DNA from: Bursaphelenchus xylophilus
Lineage: Eukaryota; Nematoda; Chromadorea; Rhabditida; Aphelenchoididae
DNA: 64,000 bases
Reading direction: 5' to 3'
NCBI GenBank assembly: GCA_904066235.2
Contig: CAJFCV020000001.1
Span: 10,783,291-10,847,290 of the forward strand
The notes under the pieces were generated by a model. That model saw only the letters and a list, made by a program, of their open reading frames with translations. It did not search any database and was not told the DNA's origin. Position numbers and translations under genes: made by a program. Of the stretch, positions 37,846 through 48,638 are shown in pieces (within the stretch, counting starts at the first letter, position 1; each line of letters opens with the position of its first letter).

Positions 37846-38482
37846 CCGAGCACCCGTTATTTTCCACAAGGCCCTCCGGATCAAGTGGAGGGCCAGGGTG
37901 CCGGTCGACCAAGGTTCGGTCAAAGACGTACTGGGACCGGAACAAAAGGTGAGCACCCATTTTTATCTTCCAACGGCCCCCCGGGCTCATTCGGGGGGCT
38001 AGGGTGCTCCACCTTAGTTTCTTGTTCCTTCATGGACTTGTTTGGCATTGGCTGAAAATAAAATTATATTACTTTAGATTAAATCAAAGTCAAGCAGTTC
38101 CCAAAACAAAAAAATCTTACCTCATTTGGTCCTGCCGAGCACCCGTTATTTTCCACAAGGCCCTCCGGATCAAGTGGAGGGCCAGGGTGCTCCGGTTTTG
38201 ACCATCCATCAAAGTGGAACATCTTCCACTTTGATGGAAACGGGTGAGAGCACCCTTTTATGATCCAGAAGCCCCCCGGGCTCAGTCAGGGGGCGAGGGT
38301 GCTCTCTCCTTCCCAGTTCAATCTCGTTTGAACGAGATCTGCAAAAAATAAAATGAAAAATATAAATTTAACACGAAAACTTACCGGATTTCAGCCGAAA
38401 ATTGACCAAAACAAGGGGAAGATGGCACCCTGTATTTCTTCCAAAGGCCCCCCGGGCTCATTCGGGGGGCTAGGGTGCTTAT
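37846..38482. repeat. Palindromic GAGCACCC module, five copies
   Basis: About 60 bp palindromes at 37846-37908, 37941-38011, 38134-38195, 38243-38305 and 38422-38482. Each has outer arms GAGCACCC...GGGTGCTC and inner GC arms of the GCCCCCCGG / CCGGGGGGC type. On the minus strand, one frame gives repeats of the form EHPSPPNEPGGPLE. They lie between good splice sites (GTAAGA or GTAAGT donors and TTTTCAG acceptors), but no frame stays open through a whole candidate exon. A second cluster lies at 59589-60092. Confidence 0.85.
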
Positions 38483-38824
38483 CTTCCCTTTGGACCGGTC
38501 TCCATCTGAAAATATAATCATATTATATCTACCATTTTCGTCCAAAATATGCCACCAAAATCCAACAGCGTAAAAAAGCAACTGTTCTTTTCTCGGGCGC
38601 AGCTCGCAAAAATAGTTTTGGCGAACTTACTTTTTTCGCGTTCCAGTCGGTCGAACTAAGGTTTGGGGCAAGCATTTTTATCGACCCGTGATCTTGTTGT
38701 TGCTTGTCGAGGTTGAATTCGAAAAATTGCTAAAAAATTAGGATTATTGGAGGGACGCTGCGAAAAGCTTACGTGATTAGGCATGAGTGACTGCGCGATT
38801 GCGCCGTGTTGAGTTTTTGACCAC

Positions 38825-41800
38825 TCAGTATGGATTTACTACTCTTCGACCTGAAAAAATCTTGATATTATAAGATTGGGATAGTAAATATAGAGTTTGA
38901 AAAAATGCTAAATTGATAATTTTTAAAGGGTTTTTTGGGTAAAAATGGTAAAGATATCGAAAAAATTGACTTACGAGGCAGCCTGGGCTCTTGTGAAGTC
39001 CGATACGATCGGCTTGACATGTCCACGATGAGCCGTGAAGGAGGTTTTCTTTCTCTTCGTGGGCGTCTTCGTGGCGTGTGTTCGTCTGGGCAATTATCCT
39101 CTTCTTGAAGCACTGGACCAAGTCCTTGAAGTTCCCTCGACCTTCGCGGGGGCCGAGGCCGTTGAGGGTCGGCTGAGGGCTGGTAACAACATCGCCTTTT
39201 GCACTTCGCCATTCTTCGCAAAGGCCCAGGAGCCTCGTGGTTTTGTTCTTGGACCTCATATCCCTGATCTGCGGGTGGCGGCGGGTGTTGGGTCGCTGGG
39301 GGCTGTGTGACTTCGATCCTTAGGATCTCTGCTGTTGTCGGCGTTATTGACCACGCTGTCCTCAGCGTCATCAGCGGACTTCTGGACCTGGATCTTTCGG
39401 CCCTTGGTGGCCGGTCATCGGCGACGGCTGTCCGAAGATGTGTCAGAAGGCGGGCTTGTAATTCGGCTACTTCTTTCTCTGCCGCTTCCTTCAGTGCTCT
39501 TTCTTCTTCGGCCTTTTTTGTGGCGACGGAGGCTGCTTCTTTGGCCTTCTTGGCCTCAACTTCCGCCTCTCCCAGGGCTTCTTGGTAAAACTTCAATTTT
39601 TTTTCGAACGTCGCTTGTCGTTCCCAGAGTGTGCGGCACTGGGTCTTCCAGAAGTCTCTTTGCCATCGGAGGCGGTCGTTTTGATCCGCTAATGTTTCCT
39701 CACAGCGTGCCGCCTCATCGAAGACTTCAAGGGACATTATCGATGGGACGTCATGGAGTGTCGATTTCTCTTCACTCGTAGTGGGGCTGCTGTTGTCGAA
39801 TCTCGATGTACTCGAGAAGTCCAGCATGTCCAATGATCCTACCGAGCCCTCAACCGCCGGCAGGTGCTCGGCCTGAACGGTTGGGGCCGGTTCTGGGCCG
39901 AAGCCCGAGGGTCCAGTGGTTGGGATTGGCCCCTCTTTACCCTCCTCTGGGACGCCGGTTGGGTGCTGGCCAACCAGAGGAGGTGCCATTACCGCCGGCA
40001 TAACTTCAGCCTGCGCGGAATAGGCTTGACCGACGGTGTTGGGAGACACTGAAATCATCAAAATTAGTCGAAGAATTGAAAAAGTATGACCAAAAATTCT
40101 AAAACTAATACTACGGTCCTTATTTTCTAATATTCTCTCAGTTTTTCCCAAAATTTTTTTATCCTATTTCTAATGCAATCCTTTTTGGTTTTTGGCGGAA
40201 ATCCAGCTGATGACGATCCAAAATCTTGAAGGTACAGATGGTGACGATCCAAAATCTTCAGGGTCCACTATGACCGAAGACTCCATATTTGAATCAAGAT
40301 CCTGCGAAGAATTTGCTATTTCTCCAGAAACCATTCCACATATGTTGAAAATCCATCCACATTGAAGAGCAGTGACCAAAGCCGTATTTACCACAAGAAA
40401 CCCAAGCTGATTTTTTATGTTGATGGCGACCGGAAGGCGTATTTTAAAGTGGTGATCAGGAAATCGACAGCACAGCAGCTCGAAAGCTGTAGAACACTGA
40501 ATGACCCGAAGATCGGATCAAACGACAACGTGGAACAAGGAGATCCTTCAAAAGGACTCCAGAAGATGAGATGGAGTCAAATTAAAGGTGGTGGATAATG
40601 ATTGGTCCTCGATTGGTGAAGATCAGGTGCGGGTGGACAAGTTCTGGGTGATTTGGGGCCATTTCGACGTGGAAATCATGGAAAACGGGTGCTGGATTGG
40701 ATTCATGGAGATGAAATGGGCCGATTGGTATGTGGATGTTCAAATTGAGCTAAAATAATGTAGGTTCAATCATCGGATGGCGAAAAAGTGTAAAAAATTC
40801 CGTAATTTATGTTTTATCCTTGTTTCCTCCGTCCTCTAAATGCTTCATTTCAGATATTCGTTGATTCTTCGATCACTTCCAAGGCGATATTGATGTCATG
40901 GATAGGCCAAAGAAAGCATTGCTGAAGATCATTATTCCAAAAATAGTGGCGAACGTTCAAAATTTCGATGGGTCTTGATGTAAAGAACGAATTTGATGGT
41001 GAAGATGTTGATGAAATGGAATTTCAATATGCCTTTATTTCCACTACGAGCATTTGGGCCGTTTGAAGGTGGTAATTTCAAGGAATCCATGGAAATGGCA
41101 CGGAGTTTTGATGTTAGTCAAGCCTGTAAGTCGATTTGATGGCTTTTTGATGTTTAGACTGAGCGAAGATTATGAAAACGATGTTTTAGTCGATGTTTAG
41201 AGTCTCTGAAACAGTCCACGCGACACGAAACCGTAAATTCGACGAGCCGGAACGACGAGAAATCACGTCCACCAGGAGAACAGCACTCAGAACACAGCAA
41301 GAGGTCTTTCAACAAGATTCTGACAAGAAAAACGAGGACAGGTAACAAGAACACCATCAATAACGTCACTCCACGGACGAGACGAGCTCCCCACCCCTTG
41401 AAATTACTCTACAATAACCCTAATCCTAAGTGATGATCGTAGACATGGTCCATTTGACGTGGGTCTTCAGCAATCAGCCCAGTGATTGAATTGGTCCAAT
41501 GTGGAAGGTACAGGCGGTTCATCGTGTCATCAGGTGGTGTCTCACAGTGAAAACCTCGTTAAAAGTAACAAGAAGGTCAATTTACGTGGGCAGTATAAAA
41601 TGATGTAAGTATTTATGGTTATATTTAGCATAATACAATTAGAATTTTTATGGGGATATCCAATGGTAATGTTCGATGTTTTAGGGCGCCAACGGACTTG
41701 GAAACGGACTCATGACAAGGAGCGACCCATCGGGTTTTTAACCATCTTGGAATGCCTGGATGAAACTGAAAGGCGAAGAAAGGAAAATAAAAATTTTTAC

Positions 41801-42982
41801 CTGGTCCACGAATCAGATTGCAGATGAAGTTGGATGGCAATTGAAGTAAAACAAAATGGTAAGGCACTGTTGGCCATGAAAATGAATAGTTTAGCCTTTT
41901 TTTGGGTTTTTGGGAACCGACCAGTGGATTCATGGAAGGCCACCAATCGACTTCATCAGTTTTGGAAAGGCGTAAGCCCGATCATGATGGGTATATCAAT
42001 CCGGACGACTGCGGGCTGGGGATTGGTCGTTAGAAAGCAAAATTTTGGTAAAGGGTTGTCGCAACATTTGGAATTTTCGTCAAAACGTTTCGAAATTTAT
42101 ATCAAAAGCAAACTTGGAATTTAAGCTAACTTGGCTTTGGTTTTATTGCCTAAAGGTATGTCACAAAAAGAAAGCATTTTCTCCAAATTTTTTTCACAAA
42201 AATAAAATCCACAATTTGAATTTTTTGAAATTTACTGAGGACCGGCCTTTGAGGTTCGAAAATGTTTCAGTATTTCGTCTAAAATACGGCGCTCGATCTC
42301 TCGGGGTTCTAAAAACTGTAAAACTCAAAGAATACTGACTTAAATTTGCCCGTATTTTACCGTACTAAAATAGATTCCGGCGAGGCTTACATTATCCCGC
42401 ACCAGCCAACATTGCGACTTTTTATGTAATATTTGGCCTGGATATTACACTTCACGATTCAATAGTGTATTTTTAAGGCCTTTAGGCCTTTTTATTGCCA
42501 TTTTTTGGCGGGATTTACGGTAGCAACCCACCAGCCAAAAATTAAATTTATTATTTTACGGGTCACAAATTAAATCTAGGGTAATTATAAGGTCTTTCAA
42601 AATGAGCTCGAAATCAATTTTTCGAGCTCTTTTTTTAGTTTTTTAGCTCAAAATTATATTGTACTAGACGAGTGAAGTATTGATATTTTTTTTATATTTT
42701 TCCCCTAAGCTTAAGTTAGTCATCTCAACCCAAGTTAAAGTCTATTACCGTATTCAAAGCCGGATTTGTCATCAAAAGATCCAGAATTTTCTGGCATTTT
42801 GATGACAAATCCAACTCTCAAAATCCTCAAATAAACCCCAAAAAATCCCCAAAAAACCCCCAAAAAATCCAAATTGACTTACCCGTCGGCCGTTCCCCGA
42901 CGCCAACCACCGGGACGGCAGCGGTGGAGGGCGACGGGGCCATCGTCGTGGAGACGGAGTCGCTGGTAGCGTTGGAGCTCAT
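38825..42982 (-). CDS. Coiled-coil, Arg/Pro/Ser-rich protein, three exons
   Basis: Exons 42883-42982, 38975-40048 and 38825-38850 sum to exactly 1200 nt, giving 399 residues. The start MSSNATSDSVSTTMAPSPST follows a short pyrimidine-rich leader. Exon two follows TGATGATTTCAG; donors are GGGTAAGTC and CGTAAGTC; the last exon codes RRVVNPY and TGA. Residues 1-100 are Ser/Thr/Pro-rich; about 150-240 form a strong heptad-like coiled coil (ENQ/E/K/A-rich, for example EKKLKFYQEALGEAEVEAKK); then an RSRSRS stretch, a Pro-rich segment and a basic RRRPRRERKPP tail. This suggests a nucleic-acid-binding or scaffold protein, but no family is recognised. Intron one is 2.8 kb and contains a plus-strand coding remnant. 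Long open frames on the opposite strand are codon-bias shadows. Confidence 0.75.
40254..41433 (+). pseudogene. Broken plus-strand coding region inside the coiled-coil gene's intron
   Basis: Several coding-like pieces lie in order on the plus strand: MTEDSIFESRSCEEFAISPE to a stop near 40363, SSDQSRIYHKKPKLIFYVDG with DRKAYFKVVIRK to 40598, a shifted frame reading VVDNDWSSIGEDQVRVDKFW and IMENGCWIGFMEMKW to about 40757, HFQGDIDVMDRPKKALLKII (about 40871-40978), GRLKVVISRNPWKWHGVLML (about 41053-41129, before GTAAGT), and SLKQSTRHETVNSTSRNDEK to a TGA at 41433. Frames change between pieces by single bases or unproven introns. No family is recognised. It reads as a decayed gene. Confidence 0.45.
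41434..42879. other. Rest of intron 1 of the coiled-coil gene
   Basis: No gene can be supported. A plus-strand open stretch at 41834-42124 (MAIEVKQNGKALLAMKMN start) follows shortly after another at 41615-41827; they may be more of the decayed region upstream. The last 500 bp are AT-rich. Confidence 0.4.
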
Positions 42983-43434
42983 CGTTGCGATCGGATGGGG
43001 CGCGATATACCAGGATTGAAAAATCTACCGGTGAATGAGAGAATTGCCAACGAAGTTTTGGTGAATTTCTAATATGCAAATTTCGAATTTTGATGCAAAT
43101 TCGTGGGAAAACTGACGTTTTTTTCAGATTTTCATTCAAATTTTTGCAATTTTTTGGAACGTTTTTTGCAACGTGGCGAAATTTCGGACATTTTTGTGGA
43201 ATTTTGAAGGCTTCAGGACGAGTTTGGGCAGGGGTTTTTGACTGTATGGCATACTTTTGGTGAGTTTTTGACAAGTTTTATTCGATTTCTTTAGCTTTTG
43301 ATGTATTTTTTGAATTTATTTATTTAATTTTAGATGGTTCTATGGCTAATCTGATACTGAACTCTCTCTCCCAAGCCTTCAGCCTCGGATGAACGGCCAC
43401 AGATTGCTACCGATGGTCGAAGTCGCCAGAGAGG

Positions 43435-43641
43435 CAAATTATAGCTGATGGGCAAAATGGAAGAGGTAAGTTGTTTGTTGAGCTTTTTGGATTGTTCGAA
43501 ATTTAGGGAATTGCATTGGAGCCCCGCGTGAACGTAAATGTCATGAAAGGCATGTGATGGTTGGAGCCTAGCAGGACTAGAATCGGCAGTGCTTCAGTTC
43601 CAGCGGACGATACAACGCTGAGAAAGTTGACATTATAGCTG
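43435..43641 (+). pseudogene. Degenerate GKMEE exon pair
   Basis: ATGGGCAAAATGGAAGAG followed by GTAAGT ends near 43474. After TTTAG at 43505 the sequence aligns to the intact pair downstream (GIALEPRVNVNVMKG, later SVPADDTTLRK), but a TGA interrupts it after KGM. It is a tandem duplicate of the 43642-43923 unit. Confidence 0.55.
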
Positions 43642-43923
43642 ATGGGCAAAATGGAAGAGGTAAGTTGTTTTGTTTTTGGATTGTTCGAAATTTAGGCTGT
43701 TGCACCGGAGTTCCCCGCCCAGTTGAATGAGAGGCATGTGGTGGCTGAAGCCTTGTTGGGAGGAACCAGGATCAGCGATACTTCGATCCCAGCGGACGAT
43801 TTCAATGATGAGAAAATTGGCAAGTCGATGGTGCACTGGAATTGGAAACTGACTCAAAGGTAGGCCTATTTTAGAAGATTGTTGTTGATTTAAAGGTATG
43901 GGAGGCAATTGGCGTTATGCTGA
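43642..43923 (+). CDS. Small GKMEE-family gene, plus strand, three exons
   Basis: Exons 43642-43659, 43696-43859 and 43896-43923 join in phase to 69 codons: MGKMEE, then AVAPEFPAQLNERHVVAEAL, GGTRISDTSIPADDFND, SMVHWNWKLTQ, and RYGRQLALC before TGA. Introns are 36 nt each with GTAAGT or GTAGGC donors and TTTAG or TTTAAAG acceptors. Exon two aligns with the minus-strand 36371-36618 exon (both follow a GKME end; ERHVVAEALLGG matches GHYITVAQALVG; VHWNWKL matches SLINWKM). It may be a fragment rather than a full gene. A copy at 60.8-61.0 kb has an internal deletion. Confidence 0.45.
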
Positions 43924-44967
43924 GAATTTTTCTGACATTTTCGGCGTAGATTTGAAGATTTACTGTAGTTGGAACCTATAGTGCGGGGCATTTCGTCTTC
44001 TAGAATTCATTCGAACCTTTTCTTGGAGTAATTTTGATTAATCTTTCTTCTAACATTGTCCTGATTATTATAACGTCTCATTTAGAACTCCTACGACGAG
44101 AAATCATTGTCAGACGCATACTGAATTTGAAGGATCAGTGCTCTCCGCCAGCAAGTATCCAATCGAGACTCCGGATTTGGGGACGATAAATCGATGATGT
44201 TGTAGCAGGCACAAGTAGATGACTCCCGACCCGATCACTGCGGGCAAGACGAAAGAGCCCCTTACTTTGGTCTTCAAAGTGTGTCAACTCAGCCAGAACA
44301 CCCGATGTTATCGAAAGGCTTGAATTTTTATTGTGTTTATACTATAAATGATAAGAATACGGTATTTTCTATGTATTTTTTATGATTTTTGTCGATTCAT
44401 TCGATTAGAAAACACTTATCTTACTCCAGACCAGGTGTAACTGAGTCAGCATTCGAAGAACCCTAATACTTTTTCCTCTGGCACCGGCAGAAGCTCTTTT
44501 AAAAAGTGGGGATGCATGCGGTTTTGACCGAAGAAAGAAAACAATTTCCACATCAGGTGTAAATTCCATATTCTTTTGAATGATGCAGTGGAGAACTTCA
44601 CAAAAAAATAAGATCATTATTTACTACATTTTTCCTAAAACAATATAATCTTGCCATCTAGTCCAATATGCGTCTGTTTGTATCCCCTGTAGTCTGAGAA
44701 TGGTCCATTTGAATACAAATCCCCCTTCTTGGCCCCTACAAACATTGGCTGCAGTTCCAAAGTCGCCTTCTTTGACTTTCACTCCAAGGGAGGACTAAAA
44801 AATCTGGTAATGGGAGATGTCGGATGGCGTAACAAGAGTTACACCATCGGAAAGAGCACCAGATAATACGATTACTCTATGCACAATTTATTCGCAATAA
44901 TATCCAATTTTATATCCAAAACTCTTGATTTTCAGATTGGATCCCCATAAGCATCGTCCGAATTGAG
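43924..44967. other. Non-coding interval
   Basis: The first half belongs to duplication C. No gene can be supported in the second half; short open frames here lack splice context or coding-like composition. Confidence 0.5.
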
Positions 44968-45071
44968 GCCATAGAACGATTCAAGGGTCGGATTAGCAGT
45001 TGGGACCACTGGGCCACCTTCGTCCAGGAAAATTCGGCGTACATTTCTCGTGGTGGGTGTTCTAAACGAGA
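44968..45071 (-). pseudogene. GKMEA-family exon copy, truncated, 5' part of a split copy
   Basis: This is nearly identical to 36104-36207 on the same strand: the exon coding TPTTRNVRRIFLDEGG through ESFYG and its preceding acceptor (GATCTCGTTTAG). The left border cuts off the LKGKMEA end. At 45071 the match stops abruptly and resumes at 47677. Confidence 0.85.
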
Positions 45072-46690
45072 TCGGCCTGCTCCGCAGACCCCATTATAAT
45101 AAGGGCCGAGGGAGTTTTTTACTTAGCGTTGACTTTTTGGACTTTTTTTTACATACGTCATTTTTTTGTCTCTCTGTGATACCCAAACGACATTTTTTTA
45201 GTCTCTGTCATTATTGACCGGTCGGTAATGAAAAATCGAGTTTTCTCCTTTCTTTTTGGAGCTACGCTGCCGATTTTTTTTTCAGAGTTCGTAGAATGGA
45301 ATTCTACACCTGAATATGGTATTCGTTTTTTCACCATAGTTGGCGTGTCATTTTGAAAATTGCGAAAAATCGACTTTTTCAAAAGTACCCCTTTTTTGAG
45401 CTTTCAGTGTGAATTTTTATGGCGATTTTGCAAGTTCCGCATACGTCACGATTGTCACACATTACTTCAAATAAATTTCCTGAAAGTTTCAGAAATTTGC
45501 ATAACGTCCCCACATTTTGCGTCCTCCCGGACTGAAAGGTTCCGAAAAGTCAAAAACGATTCGACATGAAAACGACCAGCTATTTACACGTTTCCTTCAT
45601 GCACCCTAACTCATTTTTCATGCTGACTCCGAATCTGAAATTTTTTTTGCCCAAAAATTTGCATACAGCATATATCTGGATCTCAATTCTAAAATACGGA
45701 TTTTTTATCTCAAAGTTGAGGGCCTAATTCAAAAATCCGCCTCGCAGGGATTTTGCGCAATACTTTCCTAAATACGATAAAGTGATTGTTACACCCCCAG
45801 ATGTTGCCGGGATTCCCAAACAACCTCCGATGTAAAATTGGGGTATGTGCAAACTGATCTCGCGAGCGAAGCGAGCGCCGAGTACCATTCTTTCTTTATC
45901 GGACGTAGTTTTTACTGCTTTTAAACTTTCTAATTGGATTCTTTCATCTAAATTCAAAACTACGGTTACTGTAACATTTTCAATTTTCCCAACCCTCAGG
46001 CTACGTGTGTAGATGAAAGAAATTTCAAATTCTGATGCCAGATTCCGAATCTACATGAAAAATCACCATCAGAAGTGGTATCATAGTCGTCCTATCTCGC
46101 CGATTTTTTTCGGCTTACTGTGGGTTACGGTAGCTTTTTCGCCGTATGGCGCTTTTTCGCCATTTTCTCAGCGTAGACGCAGTCGCGTCAGACAAAATTC
46201 ACAGCACTGGTAGTACTCGTCATTACACGGCTTTCAAGGTGTATTTCACGGTTCCAGGTCTGTCGCTTCGCGAGGGATTACTGTAACAAGGACCTTGACT
46301 TTAAGCTACCGTATCTCGGTCAATTTTGATCGTATCCACCCGCCTCAAAAAGCATTCTACTGAGTTTAAATAGCTCTTCAAAACATTAGTTGACACGTTT
46401 TTGCCATTTCTTGAAACCGGGTTACTGTAACATCGCAAACATAAAAAGTACTGTAACTTTTGAACGAGTAGAGATACGAAGACGGGACCTGGCTCAATCG
46501 TTCGGAAATCAAAAACTCGATCAGGATACGTGTAAAAATCTTTACATTTCTCTAAAATACGACCTGGCCGAATTTAGCTTTGGCCAAATTTTCCATTAAT
46601 GATTTCACCCCAAAAAAGTCAAAACTTTTGGGTAAAAAACCCAAAATATGACGGCCCTCTAATTGTACTACAACGTGGTATAATTTTTTT

Positions 46691-46760
46691 CCCGGGGATT
46701 GAACCTCCGGAGACTTCAGATTGCCAGACTTCCGCGCTAACCACTGCGCCATGGGTGCCT
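46691..46760 (-). other. tRNA-like sequence inside the Helitron-like insert
   Basis: The minus strand has TGGCGCAGTGG (A box, 46741-46751) and GGTTCAATCCC (B box, 46695-46705), with a D-arm-like TGGCGCAGTGGTTAGCGC. The anticodon and acceptor stems do not pair well, so it is a tRNA pseudogene or SINE head rather than a functional tRNA. Confidence 0.6.
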
Positions 46761-47432
46761 CTCTCGGAAACAAAAAGGGCTCGAGCGCGGGGGCCTCCTG
46801 TGCAAAAACATCAAAAGGGTGCACTGTGCGGATTTTTGCTTTGTCGCGCAGCGACAAAGCCAAAATTCGCGCAGCGACAAAGCCAAAATTGGGATTCGCA
46901 CTGTGCAAATGGAGAAAAAGCCTAGCTCACTGGGTAAAATGCAGAGTGCACGGTGCATTCGGGGGAAAGTGGGGAAAATCAAAAGGGGGTGCCTGGAAAA
47001 ACGTTTGGAGGGTGTTTTTCGCACTGTGCAAAATGAAAAAAAGCCTACGAACGTAGGCTTTTTTGTTGATTGCACTGTGCAAATTTTTCCAAATTTCAGG
47101 TTTCGAAGGGGAGTGTCTGCAAAATATTTTGCGACACTCCGCCAACAAATTTTGCACGGTGCAAGTGGGAAAAGGCTTCGTTTGGCAAGATTGCACTGTG
47201 CAAACCGTGTCGCAACGTGGAAAAAGGGGCGTGGCAAAAGTTGAGTTTGCATTTTCGTGAGAGAGCAAAAATTTCTCTAGCTTTCTCGTCGATTTCGGGT
47301 CCCAGTATTTTTCCGAGGGCGATTTAGGTTGGGTTCGCGCGGGTTCGAAATTTTTTTATTTTCTCCGGGTTTTTGCGAGTGCACTGTGCAGTGAGAAGGT
47401 TCACTGTGAGTTTATAAGGTGCACTGCGCGGT

Positions 47433-47586
47433 GCTTAGCGCATAGGCTTAGGCTTAGTTTGCTTAGCCGCTTAGGCTGCTTAGGCTTAGCTCAGGCTTAG
47501 TTTGCTTAGGCTGCTTAGCCGCTTAGGCGCTTAGGCTTAGTTTGCTTAGCCGCTTAGGCTGCTTAGGCTTAGCTGCTTAGGCTAAT
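47433..47586 (+). repeat. TTAGGC-rich degenerate repeat
   Basis: Irregular tandem copies of GCTTAGGCTTAG, GCTTAGCCGCTTAGG and GCTTAGGCTGCTTAGG. TTAGGC is the nematode telomere unit, but here it is embedded in a longer 14-22 bp pattern, so this may be coincidental minisatellite. Confidence 0.75.
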
Positions 47587-47611
47587 TTGGTGGCGCTTTG
47601 CGCGCACACCC

Positions 47612-47670
47612 GCGTTGGGAATGTAGGCTGACGAGTCGCGTAGCGACGTAGTCAGGCTACATCCCAACGC
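47612..47670 (+). other. Long hairpin at the 3' end of the Helitron-like insert
   Basis: GCGTTGGGAATGTAGGCTGA pairs with TCAGGCTACATCCCAACGC, and the centre GTCGCGTAGCGAC pairs with itself. The stem of roughly 25 bp has a few mismatches. Confidence 0.85.
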
Positions 47671-47676
47671 AGCTTG

Positions 47677-48056
47677 TCTTAATAGTTATGAGGACAGACT
47701 TAAAAAAAATACAATTGATCATTAAAAAATATCTAATTTCTACGTAAAAAGCCATAAAATCCCTCAGCATAACGTCAATCACGACCTATATTCTCTATTC
47801 AACCGTATTCTTCTAAAATACGACCTAAAATAAGCTTACCTTTCGGCCATTTTCCAATTAATCAACGACCATCCAGTGCACAATCGATCAGCCAATTTTC
47901 TCATCGTTGGAATCGTCAGCTCATTGACAATTCCAGACTGTCCCACCAAGGCTTGAGCCACCGTAATGTAATGCCCTTCAGCTCTGACCAAAGTCGTCCG
48001 CAACAAATTGTCGAGCCCATACTTTGAGGCTAAAGTAAGGTGCTCTCTCATGATAT
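47677..48056 (-). pseudogene. GKMEA-family exon copy, 3' part of the split copy
   Basis: This matches 36208-36594: intron, donor GTAAGC and most of the 248-nt exon (EHLTLASKYGLDNLL, VRAEGHYITVAQALVGQ and SLINWKMAER are intact at 47836-48051). The match ends at CATGATATT (48056), so the exon's first 20 or so codons are missing. The protein sequence is almost unchanged, so the copy is recent. Confidence 0.85.
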
Positions 48057-48355
48057 TGGGCCCGATTGTGTCTTTTTATGGCTAATGCAAGCTACTGTCA
48101 AATCAGCATAAGTCTCGTGCCTTCCTGACCAAAGTGCGCTCGTGGTGGCTAACAGATCCGATGTTATACTAGACATCAATGGTGACCAAGGATAATTTAA
48201 GGTGTTGAAGTGAATTTATAAGATCATTGCTACCCGGGAAAGCATCAAATGATTTGATAATACTGCCTGGTGTTATGTTAACAAATCCATTTTATACCAG
48301 ACATCAATGATGACCCAAGATAAAATTAGGGTGAAAGAGATGACTGGCAGGAGTA
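48057..48355. repeat. Spacer with a pair of ~60-bp direct repeats
   Basis: 48145-48205 (ATACTAGACATCAATGGTGA) and 48272-48330 (ATACCAGACATCAATGATGA) are related. Each resembles the recurrent TATTACACTTGACATC-type motif at 58.6-58.75 kb. No gene. Confidence 0.5.
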
Positions 48356-48638
48356 ATATAAGGATGGTGACGTACAAATCAAATCGGGTTTCGTGGCCAG
48401 AAACCGCCATTTCTTGTCTGTTAGGCTTCTAGACAAGAAATGTGTAATTCTTGTCTGAAATTGCGTAACATTGCGCAGTATTGCGCAAATTTCTGCTCTC
48501 TCTCCGTGGAAATTTTTTCTTTTTTTCTCTGCTCAGACAACAAGAATTGCGCATTTCTTGTCTAGAAGCCTAACAGACAAGAAATGACGGTTTCTGGCCA
48601 CGAAACCCGATTTGATTTGTATGTCACCATTCTTATAT
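48356..48638. mobile_element. TIR element with ~75-bp arms, ATATAAGRATGGTGAC ends
   Basis: ATATAAGGATGGTGACGTAC and its arm (CAAATCAAATCGGGTTTCGT) pair with the complement at 48565-48638. Within each arm is a further palindromic set of TTTCTTGTCTGTTAGGCTTC. No coding capacity; target duplication unclear. Confidence 0.85.

Larger units (their letters stand above)
43027..44360. repeat. Segmental duplication C, copy 1
   Basis: Colinear with 60153-61540: AATATGCAAATTTCGAATTT, TGTATGGCATACTTTTGGTG, AGCCTTCAGCCTCGGATGAA, the GKMEE exons, TTTACTGTAGTTGGAACCTA and TATAAATGATAAGAATACRG occur in the same order in both. Its left border lies just upstream of the first exon of the coiled-coil gene, so that gene's promoter side is in duplicated DNA. 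Confidence 0.88.
45072..47676 (+). mobile_element. Helitron-like insertion (2.6 kb) splitting the GKMEA copy
   Basis: Comparison with the uninterrupted sequence at 36203-36216 (AACGAGATCTTAATAGTT) places the insertion between A (45071) and T (47677), with no target duplication. The insert starts TC, as Helitrons do, and has a long hairpin (47612-47670) six bases before its 3' end GCTTG; Helitrons classically have a hairpin just before CTRR, so the last bases fit only approximately. No Rep/helicase frame is present. It carries a tRNA-like sequence, a block of GCACTGTGCA palindromes (46.8-47.4 kb) and a TTAGGC-rich patch. A shared TC at the border allows a 2 bp uncertainty. Confidence 0.6.

Noticed and set aside
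39035..39781. Plus-strand open frames opposite the coiled-coil gene
   Set aside because: They are shadows of the GC-rich minus-strand coding exon and have no splice support or coherent composition.
42879..43274. 131-codon minus-strand frame over the first exon of the coiled-coil gene
   Set aside because: It is in another frame, runs through duplicated non-coding DNA, and has no in-phase splice to the next exon, whereas the MSSNATS frame joins perfectly.
46552..47327. Overlapping frames on both strands rich in HCAN and TVQ words
   Set aside because: All are translations of the palindromic GCACTGTGCA repeats in different frames.
47433..47586. True interstitial telomere
   Set aside because: No uninterrupted TTAGGC tandem; the longer irregular unit makes chance or minisatellite origin as likely.
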